Positions 9,002 to 16,232 of a stretch of DNA of 64,000 bases are shown here, one piece after another (the first letter of the stretch is position 1; every line of letters starts with the position of its first letter). The stretch spans positions 2,976,001 to 3,040,000 of the forward strand of contig NZ_JAKNTK010000001.1 in assembly GCF_022440805.1 (NCBI RefSeq). Direction: 5' to 3'. The translations under genes were made by a program, and so were the position numbers. The notes under the pieces are model-generated. The model saw only the letters and a program-made list of their open reading frames with translations. It was not told the DNA's origin and searched no databases. The DNA is from Holdemania massiliensis (GTDB lineage: Bacteria; Bacillota_I; Bacilli_A; Erysipelotrichales; Erysipelotrichaceae).

Positions 9002-11223
9002 TGAAAAAACAGATCAGCCTGTATGAAAGCGGCAATGAATTAGCTGCGGTTGCCGCCAAACAGATCAACTATCATGTCATGGGCTACTATCCGATTACCC
9101 CTTCAACCCAGATCGCTGAAAATCTTGATCTGATGAAAGCTCAAGGACTGCACGATATTTCCCTGATCGCTGCCGAAGGCGAACACAGCGCGGCTGGAAT
9201 CTGTTACGGTGCCAGCACTGGTGGCGGCCGGGTTTTCAATGCCACCAGCGCCAATGGTCTGCTTTATGCCCTGGAACAGCTGCCAGTTCAATCTGGCACT
9301 CGCTTTCCCATGGTGATGAATGTTGCCTGCCGGACGGTATCCGGCCCCCTGTCCATCAAAGGCGATCACAGCGATATCATGATGATGCTGAACTGCGGCT
9401 GGATCATCCTGTTCGCCAACAGCGTGCAAATGGTATACGATTACAACTTGATCGGACTCAAGCTGGCTGAAACTGTCAATCTGCCGGTTGCGGTCGCCTT
9501 TGACGGTTTCTTTACCAGCCACCAAAAACGCCGCTGCATGATTTTTGAGAAGGATCAGGACGTTCAGGACTACATCGGACCCGTGAAAAAACGTACGGAT
9601 ATCCTCGATACCGAACATCCGGTAACCATTGGTTCCTATATGAACGAGCCGGATTTAATCAATAATAAGTATCAGCTGCATGAAGCAATGGAACAAGTGT
9701 TCAATGAGATTGAACCGCTGTTTGAAGAATTTAAGGAATTGAGCGGACGGCCGCAGCACCTTGTGGAAACTTATCGGGCGGAGGAAGCCAAAGTGGTCAT
9801 CTTTGCGCTGGGCTCGACTTATCACACATTAAAAGAAGCTGTTGATCAGCTGCGGAAAGAAGAAATTGAAGTCGGCGCTGTCACACTGACGATGATCCGC
9901 CCGTTTCCCAAAGCTCAGCTGATTGAAAAGATCGCCCATGCTGAAACCTTAATTGTCTTAGATCGGCAGGACAGCTATGGTGCCCAGGGCGGCAACATGT
10001 CACTGGAAATCCGTGCGGCTCTGCAGGAGGCGAAACTGGATTGCGAGGTCTATACACGAATCTATGGTTTGGGCGGCAAAGACTTCTACTATGAGGAAGC
10101 TGTAAAGCTGGTGAAGGATTGTCTTGATCAGGATCTGCCGCGATTTGATTACCTGCAGATAAGCGAAGGTCAGCCTGTTTCCAATCCAGAATACTTTAAA
10201 CCACTGACGGCGGAGGATACAGAGTTAGGGCTTACCCAATGCCGGCTTAATGATCAAGGCCAGCTGCAGGTGCAGGGCGGTCAGATCGCTGCGACGACCG
10301 CGATGCCGAAGCGGCTTGCGCCGGGGCATGGAGCTTGTCCGGGGTGTGGAATCCCAGTCAATGTCAATTTACTGCTTCGGGGGATTGAGGGCGTGGTTGT
10401 CCTGTTATTTCAGACGGGGTGCGGAATGGTTGTTACGACTTCTTACCCAAAAACTTCATTTAAAGTTCCCTACCTTCATAACTTATTTCAGAATGGCGCG
10501 GCTACGGTTGCAGGCCTGGCGGAAATGTTCCATCAGCGGCAGAAGCGCGGAGAATTGCCTGAGGGGGATATCACATTCATCATGATCAGCGGTGATGGAG
10601 GGATGGATATCGGTTTGGGTTCCGCTATTGGTGCAGCCCTGCGCAACGATGCGTTCATTTTGATGGAATATGATAACGGCGGATATATGAATACAGGGTA
10701 TCAGCTTTCTTATTCGACCCCGATGGGAGCGCGGAGTTCCACTTCGCATATCGGCAAAACTCAGTATGGAAAGACCTTTGTTAACAAGGACACGCCGCAG
10801 ATTATGGCAGCCGCAGGGGCTCAGTATGTAGCGACGGTGGCAGAATCCCAGCCGGCAGACTTTTTAAAAAAGGCGGCAAAAGCTCAGTATTATGCAAAGA
10901 ATAAAGGCTTTGTTTATCTGAAAGCTCTATCAGCCTGTCCGTTAAACTGGGCAGATGTCCCGAGTCAGGAACGGAAGGTGATTCAGGCTGCCGTTGACTG
11001 CGGATATTTCCCACTTTATGAAATTGAAGAGGGGATCACGTCGATTAACTACAATCCGGAAAAGAACGGAAAACAGATTCCAGCAATCGACTGGCTGAAG
11101 ATGATGGGACGGACGCGGCATTTAGGAAAGCCGGAATATGCGGAAGTCGTTGGGCATATCCAGAAAGAAATTGACAAACGTTGGACACGTTTGAAAGCGC
11201 GGGCCGAAAGTGATGTTTTGTAG
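9001..11223 (+). CDS. 2-oxoacid:ferredoxin oxidoreductase, fused alpha and beta (TPP) subunits
   Basis: 740-residue chain. Residues 1-about 390 are the alpha subunit: GYYPITPSTQIAE near the N-terminus and a transketolase C-terminal-like part. Residues about 445-700 are the beta subunit with APGHGACPGCG (cluster cysteines), SGDGGMDIG (Mg/TPP motif) and YDNGGYMNTG. Oxidative decarboxylation of a 2-oxoacid is therefore supported; pyruvate, 2-oxoglutarate, 2-ketoisovalerate or indolepyruvate cannot be separated by eye. The ATG at 9001 has GGAGG 9 bases upstream; an in-frame GTG at 8998 is the alternative. Paired with the gamma-delta fusion upstream, so a two-polypeptide enzyme replaces the usual four. 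Confidence 0.92.
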   Translation: MKKQISLYESGNELAAVAAKQINYHVMGYYPITPSTQIAENLDLMKAQGLHDISLIAAEGEHSAAGICYGASTGGGRVFNATSANGLLYALEQLPVQSGTRFPMVMNVACRTVSGPLSIKGDHSDIMMMLNCGWIILFANSVQMVYDYNLIGLKLAETVNLPVAVAFDGFFTSHQKRRCMIFEKDQDVQDYIGPVKKRTDILDTEHPVTIGSYMNEPDLINNKYQLHEAMEQVFNEIEPLFEEFKELSGRPQHLVETYRAEEAKVVIFALGSTYHTLKEAVDQLRKEEIEVGAVTLTMIRPFPKAQLIEKIAHAETLIVLDRQDSYGAQGGNMSLEIRAALQEAKLDCEVYTRIYGLGGKDFYYEEAVKLVKDCLDQDLPRFDYLQISEGQPVSNPEYFKPLTAEDTELGLTQCRLNDQGQLQVQGGQIAATTAMPKRLAPGHGACPGCGIPVNVNLLLRGIEGVVVLLFQTGCGMVVTTSYPKTSFKVPYLHNLFQNGAATVAGLAEMFHQRQKRGELPEGDITFIMISGDGGMDIGLGSAIGAALRNDAFILMEYDNGGYMNTGYQLSYSTPMGARSSTSHIGKTQYGKTFVNKDTPQIMAAAGAQYVATVAESQPADFLKKAAKAQYYAKNKGFVYLKALSACPLNWADVPSQERKVIQAAVDCGYFPLYEIEEGITSINYNPEKNGKQIPAIDWLKMMGRTRHLGKPEYAEVVGHIQKEIDKRWTRLKARAESDVL

Positions 11224-11261
11224 CTGAGAAGTTTCCTGATTTCATTCTTTTCTCCAACATA

Positions 11262-11322
11262 AAAAACGCAGTTTCTCCTCTCTGACGAAAGAACTATTAA
11301 AAGGGAAGGAAACTGCGTTTTT
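11262..11322. terminator. Bidirectional intrinsic terminator
   Basis: 14-bp arm at 11262-11275 (AAAAACGCAGTTTC) pairs perfectly with 11309-11322 (GAAACTGCGTTTTT). It separates the convergent oxidoreductase and dut genes and can serve both. Confidence 0.85.
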
Positions 11323-11341
11323 ATATTGGATTTGAGATAGG

Positions 11342-11857
11342 TTACTGCTTAGAGGTGCTGCCGAAACCACCATTTCGCAGCTGATCGACTTCATCATCCA
11401 CTGTGATGCCGTATTCTACAAAGATTCCCTGCATAAAGCCTTCCCCCTGAGTAAGCGATAGTTGTTTTTCTTCACGGGAATCATTGAGCAGCTTGCAGAA
11501 AATATGGCCTTCATTGTCGGAATCATAGTAGTCGGAATCAATAATTCCCACGGTGTTGTTAAACTGCAGCCGATATTTGAAACCCAGACCGCTGCGCGGA
11601 TAGCATTTTAAAACCCAGCCGGCTGCGATCTGAACCCGAATACCCGTTGGTATTTTGATAGATTCTCCTGGTTTGAGGATAAAACTCTGGGGGGCAAAGA
11701 AATCATAACCAGCGGAACCAATGGTTGCCCGCTTTGGAAGCTGAAGCTGATCATAGATCTGAATGGCTTCCGCTTGTGTCGCTGTTGTAAACGTATCAAG
11801 CCAATCCTGAACAAATTGTTTTTTACTTACTTTTTCAAATTTTGCGATTTTCTGCAT
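11342..11857 (-). CDS. dut: dUTP diphosphatase (trimeric dUTPase)
   Basis: Converts dUTP to dUMP and pyrophosphate, keeping uracil out of DNA. The five trimeric-dUTPase motifs can be followed: SAGYDFFAPQ (motif 1), RSGLGFK (2), NTVGIIDSDYYD (3, catalytic Asp), a QGEGFMQGIF segment (4), and a C-terminal RNGGFGSTSKQ (5). An N-terminal stretch of about 45 residues is longer than in the minimal enzyme. I start at the ATG at 11857 because GGAGT lies just before it; an ATG 8 codons upstream is less well placed. Single gene, convergent with the oxidoreductase operon. Confidence 0.92.
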   Translation of the reverse strand: MQKIAKFEKVSKKQFVQDWLDTFTTATQAEAIQIYDQLQLPKRATIGSAGYDFFAPQSFILKPGESIKIPTGIRVQIAAGWVLKCYPRSGLGFKYRLQFNNTVGIIDSDYYDSDNEGHIFCKLLNDSREEKQLSLTQGEGFMQGIFVEYGITVDDEVDQLRNGGFGSTSKQ

Positions 11858-11912
11858 GGAATTTACTCCTTTCTTCAACATGTCTGACCTGAATTGTACC
11901 TATTGTAAAGAA

Positions 11913-11956
11913 AAGGATCGGCTTTTGTCAACTCCCGGACTTAACCGATCCTTGTA
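11913..11956 (-). terminator. Intrinsic terminator downstream of the tnpB region
   Basis: On the minus strand AAGGATCGG pairs with CCGATCCTT (plus-strand arms 11913-11921 and 11945-11953) and is followed by TTTCTTT. It would end a transcript running through tnpB and its 3' structured RNA before dut. Confidence 0.75.
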
Positions 11957-11969
11957 CACTTTGAGATCC

Positions 11970-12026
11970 CCCTTATCTCAAAGATTATTATTGGGTTCAA
12001 ACCTCACAGCGTGATTGAGATAAGGG
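11970..12026 (-). ncRNA. Structured RNA at the tnpB 3' side, candidate omega RNA scaffold
   Basis: A perfect 12-bp inverted repeat, CCCTTATCTCAA (11970-11981) with TTGAGATAAGGG (12015-12026), encloses two small hairpins (TCAC-GCT-GTGA and the palindrome GGTTTGAACC), giving a possible three-way junction 44 bases past the tnpB stop. IS200/IS605-type elements encode their guide RNA from the 3' part of tnpB to the right end, and the position fits. No covariance model could be run; a plain right-end hairpin used by a lost TnpA is the alternative. Confidence 0.5.
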
Positions 12027-12069
12027 CACGCAAAAACCCGTCCTGACACAGAACATATAGTTTGCCAGG

Positions 12070-13128
12070 CTATCCAGTCACAGGACTGGATTCAGGTGCA
12101 TGAACAATATTCATCGCACCGACGATATCGCGATGACAGTGGAAGCCGCAGACACACCGATAAAAACGTTTGTCAGGGGTATTGAGTCTGCCGCAAACCG
12201 GACATCGTTTGGATGTATAGCGAGGATTAACATAGATTAAACGGAGTCCTTCGCGTTGTGCTTTGTAACGGATGTTGTCAATCAAACGGTAATAGGACCA
12301 CTGGTTTAAATCCCGCTTCTCTCTGGATTGTTTAACTTCCCGTTTGCCAATTCCGTGAAGCTGTTCCACACAGAGCACGCCAACATTCTGATCGACTGCA
12401 AACTGAACAATTTGGGAGCTGATGAGATGGCATTGCGTAAGCATCCAGCGATAAAGACCATGATTCAATTCTTTAATTTTTGAATAGTCTTCCTTTTTTT
12501 GGAGTTCAGTAAGTTTGGCATAAAAAGCATTGCGGCGAAAACGAGCTTCTCGCCCATTGCCGAAAAAGCGGATTTTTCCATCTTCCGTGCAGGCAACCGC
12601 AGGAACTTTAATTCCCAGATCAATCCCCATTCTTTTTGACGAGATGGATTGCGGTTTTTCCGGCACCTTGACATTAAATTCAGCAGCCCACCATTGTTTG
12701 TAGGGATGAATGGTTAGTTTGCCTAATTCCATGCTGAGATAACGTTGTTGATAAGGCTCGGCCATAATTGGTAATTTCAGTGTATCACCGATACCGAAGC
12801 GGCCGCCCACCTGGATTTCTAATTCATTATCCATAATCTTGAAGTTTGGCTGATGCCAGCAGCATTGCGATGTTTTCAATCTCAGTTTTGGATTGTTAAA
12901 CTTTTGAACATGTTTGAAGATTTGCTTTGCCTCCTGAACGACCATTGCACGACTCCAAAAAGGGATGAACGTGCAGAAGTCGCCATAGGACACATAAACA
13001 GGATGTTTATTTTTGATGTAAAGCTGAAGTAAGTTATTAACCTCATTTTGATAGGCCTTCGCCATGATTGTAAGAATTCTGGATGTATTTTCATCAGTTT
13101 TTAATAAGATCCGACAAGTAAGATAAAT
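12070..13128 (-). CDS. tnpB: TnpB RNA-guided nuclease of an IS200/IS605-type element, non-standard start
   Basis: RuvC-like nuclease. The catalytic Asp lies in MGIDLGIK, the Glu in VLCVEQLHG and the last Asp in CHRDIVGAMNI. A zinc finger (CPVCG ... CVCGFHC) lies between the last two, so all key residues are intact. The first ATG is at 13065, but the same frame continues upstream with a typical TnpB N-terminus (YLTCRILLKTDENTSRIL) to just after a perfect GGAGG at 13136-13140. The only initiator-like codon with normal spacing is ATT at 13128-13126; a GTG at 13135 is out of frame. So either ATT is used, an N-terminal frameshift has occurred, or the shorter 331-residue form is made. Confidence 0.85.
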   Translation of the reverse strand: MYLTCRILLKTDENTSRILTIMAKAYQNEVNNLLQLYIKNKHPVYVSYGDFCTFIPFWSRAMVVQEAKQIFKHVQKFNNPKLRLKTSQCCWHQPNFKIMDNELEIQVGGRFGIGDTLKLPIMAEPYQQRYLSMELGKLTIHPYKQWWAAEFNVKVPEKPQSISSKRMGIDLGIKVPAVACTEDGKIRFFGNGREARFRRNAFYAKLTELQKKEDYSKIKELNHGLYRWMLTQCHLISSQIVQFAVDQNVGVLCVEQLHGIGKREVKQSREKRDLNQWSYYRLIDNIRYKAQREGLRLIYVNPRYTSKRCPVCGRLNTPDKRFYRCVCGFHCHRDIVGAMNIVHAPESSPVTG

Positions 13129-13140
13129 ATTGTCACCTCC

Positions 13141-13334
13141 TCAGAGTTATTATCCCTACACTTATAATATTGCGCATTTTTGAAAAAAGCCCCACAAAAA
13201 AATAAAAAAATTTTAAATTCTTCCAACTGCTTTGAAATTTACAGGATTCTGGGTCCTTCTCAAGTCCAGCAGAAGCGTCCGATTTGGACAATCTCTACTT
13301 TTTTTGTTTTTTTCAAATTTTTTTAAAAAAAGAC
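13141..13334. other. AT-rich intergenic DNA upstream of tnpB and the tRNA cluster
   Basis: About 200 bases with long A and T runs and no supported gene. It should hold the left end of the tnpB element, but no diagnostic hairpin or target site can be fixed by eye. Confidence 0.5.
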
Positions 13335-13363
13335 TTGTCAAATGTACTTCTTCATGATAGTAT
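13335..13363 (+). promoter_or_regulatory. Sigma-A type promoter of the tRNA cluster
   Basis: TTGTCA (13335-13340), a 17-base spacer and TAGTAT (13358-13363) place the start of transcription about 20 bases ahead of the tRNA-Ser gene. A TATATAA directly after gives an alternative -10. Confidence 0.65.
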
Positions 13364-13388
13364 ATAAAAGCGCTGTGAGTTACCAAGT

Positions 13389-13479
13389 GAAGAAGTACTC
13401 AAGAGGCTGAAGAGGTGCCCCTGCTAAGGGCATAGGTCGCGAAAGCGGCGCGCGGGTTCAAATCCCGCCTTCTTCGCCA
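13389..13479 (+). tRNA. tRNA-Ser (GCT anticodon)
   Basis: Class II tRNA with long variable arm. Acceptor arms GAAGAAG and CTTCTTC pair fully, the anticodon loop CTGCTAA has GCT in the stem TGCCC/GGGCA, the T-loop is TTCAAAT, and CCA is encoded. It reads AGC/AGU serine codons. First of three tRNAs on one strand. Confidence 0.95.
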
Positions 13480-13511
13480 CATTACAGTGCGCGCGCCGAA
13501 ACAACGATATT

Positions 13512-13587
13512 GGTCTGGTGGTGTAGTGGTTAACATGCCTCCCTGTCACGGAGGAGATCGCGGGTTCAAGTCCCGTCCGGACCGCCA
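13512..13587 (+). tRNA. tRNA-Asp (GTC anticodon)
   Basis: Cloverleaf with acceptor GGTCTGG/CCGGACC (one G-U pair), anticodon loop CTGTCAC, TTCAAGT T-loop and encoded CCA. It lies 32 bases after tRNA-Ser. Confidence 0.95.
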
Positions 13588-13592
13588 TTATC

Positions 13593-13666
13593 GCAGGTGT
13601 AGTTCAATGGTAGAACGCAACCTTGCCATGGTTGACACGAGGGTTCGATTCCCTTCACCTGCTCCA
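13593..13666 (+). tRNA. tRNA-Gly (GCC anticodon)
   Basis: Acceptor GCAGGTG/CACCTGC, anticodon GCC in loop TTGCCAT, TTCGATT T-loop, encoded CCA. It begins only 5 bases after tRNA-Asp, so the three are processed from one precursor. Confidence 0.95.
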
Positions 13667-13676
13667 TTGCGATATC

Positions 13677-13709
13677 AATGACCTTGATCCAATCAAGGTC
13701 ATTTTTTTA
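13677..13709 (+). terminator. Intrinsic terminator of the tRNA cluster
   Basis: AATGACCTTGA (13677-13687) pairs with TCAAGGTCATT (13693-13703), followed by seven T. It stands 10 bases after tRNA-Gly. Confidence 0.9.
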
Positions 13710-13964
13710 TACTTTCCGCTCCCTGTTTCGCAATCTCGAATTACAAAAGTCTCCGGGCCTCTCTCCCTGTTCCCAATTCATGGCAAGGTCAGCGATCTCA
13801 CCCGCTCCCCCTGCGCTTCGAAACACCTCTTAGGACTTTCCCCCGCACTCCTCCCCTCCACCAGCCCTCTGTTCTGACTTTCGCGGCCTAAGCCCATCGC
13901 AAGAGAAAACCGCAGCCACTGCCGAAAATACCTGAACGCGCGAATCAAAATTTTGAAACACCCT
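13710..13964. other. Intergenic DNA between tRNA cluster and mazF
   Basis: No gene supported. The short open frames here run through the tRNA genes or lack a ribosome binding site. Confidence 0.5.
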
Positions 13965-13997
13965 ACAAAAAAAAGGCCGCTGTGACATGGCGGTCTT
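13965..13997 (-). terminator. Intrinsic terminator after mazF
   Basis: On the minus strand AAGACCGC pairs with GCGGCCTT (one mismatch), followed by eight T (plus-strand 13965-13972). It lies immediately past the mazF stop. Confidence 0.75.
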
Positions 13998-14002
13998 TCC
14001 TT

Positions 14003-14347
14003 TTATATGAACTCTAACCCCAGACTGACGCACAAAGCTTCATCAATCGCCTGTAAGGTCTTTCGGTCTAATGTGCAAACCCATTGTCCTAATCGCTGCT
14101 TATCAATCGTCCGAATCTGTTCCAGCAGTACGATCGACGCCTTTTCTAAGGAATCGGCCGGCAGAATTACATGAGTCGGAATTGGCGGCTTAGTCAGCCG
14201 GCTGGATATCGGCGCCACAATCAAAGTTGGCGAAAATCGATTCCCTTTGTCATTCTGAATAACCACCACCGGCCGCAATCCGCCCTGTTCACTTCCGATA
14301 CTCCCCGCCAGGTCCGCATAATACACATCCCCTCGGCGCACCATCAT
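14003..14347 (-). CDS. mazF: MazF/PemK family endoribonuclease toxin (EndoA-like)
   Basis: mRNA interferase of 114 residues. Family motifs: RRGDVYYADL at the start, GGLRPVVVIQND (conserved Arg-Pro), TLIVAPISSR, and THVILPA; the conserved Arg and Thr of the active site are present. The start ATG overlaps the stop of the ydcC-like gene by one base (TAATG), and no separate ribosome binding site is seen, so translation is probably coupled. In Bacillus the order is ydcC-alr-mazE-mazF; here alr and the antitoxin mazE are absent between them. The product may therefore rely on an antitoxin elsewhere or be tolerated as a housekeeping RNase. Confidence 0.9.
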   Translation of the reverse strand: MMVRRGDVYYADLAGSIGSEQGGLRPVVVIQNDKGNRFSPTLIVAPISSRLTKPPIPTHVILPADSLEKASIVLLEQIRTIDKQRLGQWVCTLDRKTLQAIDEALCVSLGLEFI

Positions 14348-15333
14348 TATTTCATGACCGATACTTGCATGCTTTCCACAACCTGCATCATCTCCTGCGG
14401 TGTCAGATCGTTGGAGTATACGGAATACTCAACCTGACTGTTGGTGATTGTAAGCCGATTTCCGTCATAGTATCCGACCAGTCCTAACCCTTCAACCAGA
14501 TCGCCGTTCACTTCCGTGACAGTCAGTTCCTGACTTGGCGCCCTTTCTGTCTGCACAACCGTGAAATCCCGATCACCGCTGAATTCCAGAATGTGCTGCG
14601 GCTGACCATTAACTGAGGAAACCGTGGATGCGACTAACTTAGAATCAAAAACGGTCATCGGATACAGCGGCAATTCAATCAGCCCCGTATAGCTGCTGGT
14701 CGGTGTTTCAATCGAGCTCTTCGGCGTATCAAAATAGCCAGCTTCAAAGCCTTCATTATAACTGACCGCCGTAAATTCCATGGTTAATGCCGGAGCGTTG
14801 TTTGCATCATAAGCAATCAGATATAATGGCTTCGTGTCTTTGTTGAACTTAATTTCCTGGCGGACGAGCTGAGCGGCACTTGGATACTTAGCCTCGGCGC
14901 TGATCAGAATCCCATCCTTTTCTTTTTTCGTCTGATGGTCATTCTTCAGGACTTCCATCATCGTCTGAAGCAGATAAGGCTTCGGCGAGTTCATCGGCCA
15001 TTCGCCTTGGAACTTAAAAACCTGGTTCAATGAAGGAGTAACAACAAAGACACCTTCTTTATTCTTAAGAATAATCTGTTCCTGGTTCAGCGACTTATCA
15101 ATCATGCTGACCTTAAAGTACTCGTCTTCGCCCTCCTTCATCCATGAGGATGTAATCGCGTAGTTCTTGAATTCTTCGCCGCTGGAAATTTCCATATTCC
15201 CTTCCAGCTTGTAGCTGGTCAGCTTCTGCATGGTTTTGTCCGCCTTCTTCTCAAATGAGCTGGGTTTCAGCACAAGAAATAACGCGACAACCAACAAAAG
15301 GACCCCAACGATCACTGCGACTTTCTTCTTCAT
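14347..15333 (-). CDS. YdcC/LolA-like lipid-binding-fold membrane-anchored protein
   Basis: 328-residue protein with a basic N-terminus and a single hydrophobic anchor (residues about 4-21), so it faces the outside. The body (KKADKTMQKLTSYKLEGNMEI onwards) resembles the LolA/LppX-like outer-surface family that includes Bacillus YdcC, and the gene position directly before mazF is where ydcC stands relative to the alr-mazEF locus. I start at the ATG at 15333, which has GGTGG upstream, not at the longer open frame. The function of YdcC-type proteins is not established; the assignment rests on fold-like pattern and synteny. Confidence 0.65.
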   Translation of the reverse strand: MKKKVAVIVGVLLLVVALFLVLKPSSFEKKADKTMQKLTSYKLEGNMEISSGEEFKNYAITSSWMKEGEDEYFKVSMIDKSLNQEQIILKNKEGVFVVTPSLNQVFKFQGEWPMNSPKPYLLQTMMEVLKNDHQTKKEKDGILISAEAKYPSAAQLVRQEIKFNKDTKPLYLIAYDANNAPALTMEFTAVSYNEGFEAGYFDTPKSSIETPTSSYTGLIELPLYPMTVFDSKLVASTVSSVNGQPQHILEFSGDRDFTVVQTERAPSQELTVTEVNGDLVEGLGLVGYYDGNRLTITNSQVEYSVYSNDLTPQEMMQVVESMQVSVMK

Positions 15334-15431
15334 AATTCCACCTTTCCTTTTCAACACAAGGTATGCGCTTTTGTGTCGGTTCATGCATAAATCCGCAAAG
15401 GTTCGCTATTCTGTAATAGGAGGAATTGTGT

Positions 15432-15626
15432 ATGAAACGAATTCTCAATCTAGCTCTATTCCTGTCCATTATTGCCTGTCTGTTATACGGTCTGGACGGG
15501 ATCTTTAATCTGGATCTGATCGCCAGTCTTTCGCTGCACTCACCCAGTCTTGCCGTGATGGTAAAGGTTATATTTTCCGCCTGCGGAATGATCAATATTT
15601 TATGGTTCTCCACAGATAGAGATTAA
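15432..15626 (+). CDS. DUF378 family small membrane protein
   Basis: 64-residue protein with two hydrophobic segments separated by a short loop: LNLALFLSIIACLLYGLDGI and VMVKVIFSACGMINILWF. The pattern with YGLDGIFNLDL in the middle is that of DUF378 (YuzA-like) proteins. TAGGAGGA stands 7 bases before the ATG at 15432; a TTG two codons upstream is less likely. Function unknown. Transcribed divergently from the ydcC-like gene, with about 100 bases between their starts. Confidence 0.75.
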   Translation: MKRILNLALFLSIIACLLYGLDGIFNLDLIASLSLHSPSLAVMVKVIFSACGMINILWFSTDRD

Positions 15627-15968
15627 GTTTCTACTTTCTTTTTTTCTGATTGAAAGCGACAGCCGCCTGATTCAGATTTTTTTATCCGGCATATAACTGA
15701 CCGAAGAATAAAGCATCGCAGCCAGTCTCATTAAAGAAAGTGATGTTAATGTTTGAGGTAAAAGAAAAGAGCGCTGGGAAACGCTCTGCCATTTGTTTAG
15801 TGTTTCAATCCACGATCATTGAACAGAGTACGATCCCATCCTTCAATGCGTTGATTGACTTCATGTCCGTGGGGGGGATACCAATTTCTCTTTACCCGCC
15901 ACTGCCATTCATTTTGTTTTTGTGATTCCTCTTTCCACTGATCGAGGTGGAAGAATCCTCACTGATTC
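15627..15968. other. Intergenic DNA with small hairpins, no gene seen
   Basis: The region contains a 6-bp hairpin AGAGCG/CGCTCT (15768-15787) and an interrupted inverted repeat around 15920-15960 (TTCCAC/GTGGAA plus GATTC/GAATC) that could weakly end the minus-strand gene at 15969. A plus-strand frame at 15740-15925 has no convincing ribosome binding site and no recognisable composition, so I do not call it. Confidence 0.4.
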
Positions 15969-16160
15969 TTATTGAATCGTAAAACCGGCTTCCCGGATCG
16001 CAGTTTTTGCGGCGTACACCAAATCGTTAGAGCCCTCGATGACCACGGCACCGCTTTCCAGCGCAACTTTATATTCTACGCGAGTATCATCCAGAGCCGC
16101 TCGAATTCGGTCTGCCTGATCCTCGGTTTTCATGTCCCGGACAAAAATGATTGTTTTCAT
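15969..16160 (-). CDS. Small HMA-fold-like protein without the metal-binding cysteines
   Basis: 63 residues with a pattern that fits the beta-alpha-beta-beta-alpha-beta ferredoxin-like fold of heavy-metal-associated domains: TIIFVRDM, then a helix, VEYKVALESGAVVIEGSND, then a second helix and GFTI. The loop that should carry CxxC reads VRDMKTED, so it cannot bind copper in the usual way. GGAGG lies 7 bases before the ATG. It lies 72 bases downstream of the ASD-like gene, on the same strand. Fold is inferred from pattern only; function unknown. Confidence 0.6.
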   Translation of the reverse strand: MKTIIFVRDMKTEDQADRIRAALDDTRVEYKVALESGAVVIEGSNDLVYAAKTAIREAGFTIQ

Positions 16161-16232
16161 TTCTCAGCCTCCTGTTCTGCGTGTTCATTATAGCGAGTTT
16201 CCTGATCCTTGCCAAGATGGATGTTGAAAGTT

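Larger units (their letters stand above)
11962..13140 (-). mobile_element. Solitary tnpB-type IS200/IS605-family element (no tnpA), ends approximate
   Basis: The element consists of a tnpB gene and a hairpin-rich 3' region. No Y1 transposase (TnpA) frame is present on either side: downstream lies dut, upstream lie AT-rich DNA and tRNA genes. The exact left and right ends are not visible without copies for comparison, so the limits given are those of the gene plus the 3' hairpin. It stands about 250 bases from the tRNA-Ser gene. Mobility would need a TnpA supplied in trans. Confidence 0.6.

Noticed and set aside
13487..13877. Short plus-strand open frames across the tRNA genes
   Set aside because: They run through three well-formed tRNA genes and a terminator.
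15803..15814. TTTCAATCCACG, identical to the reverse of the CRISPR repeat end
   Set aside because: Only 12 bases match and no second repeat or leader is near; chance is the simpler explanation, although a relic of an array cannot be excluded.
15740..15925. 61-codon plus-strand open frame
   Set aside because: No convincing ribosome binding site, odd composition and a run of seven G; treated as intergenic.
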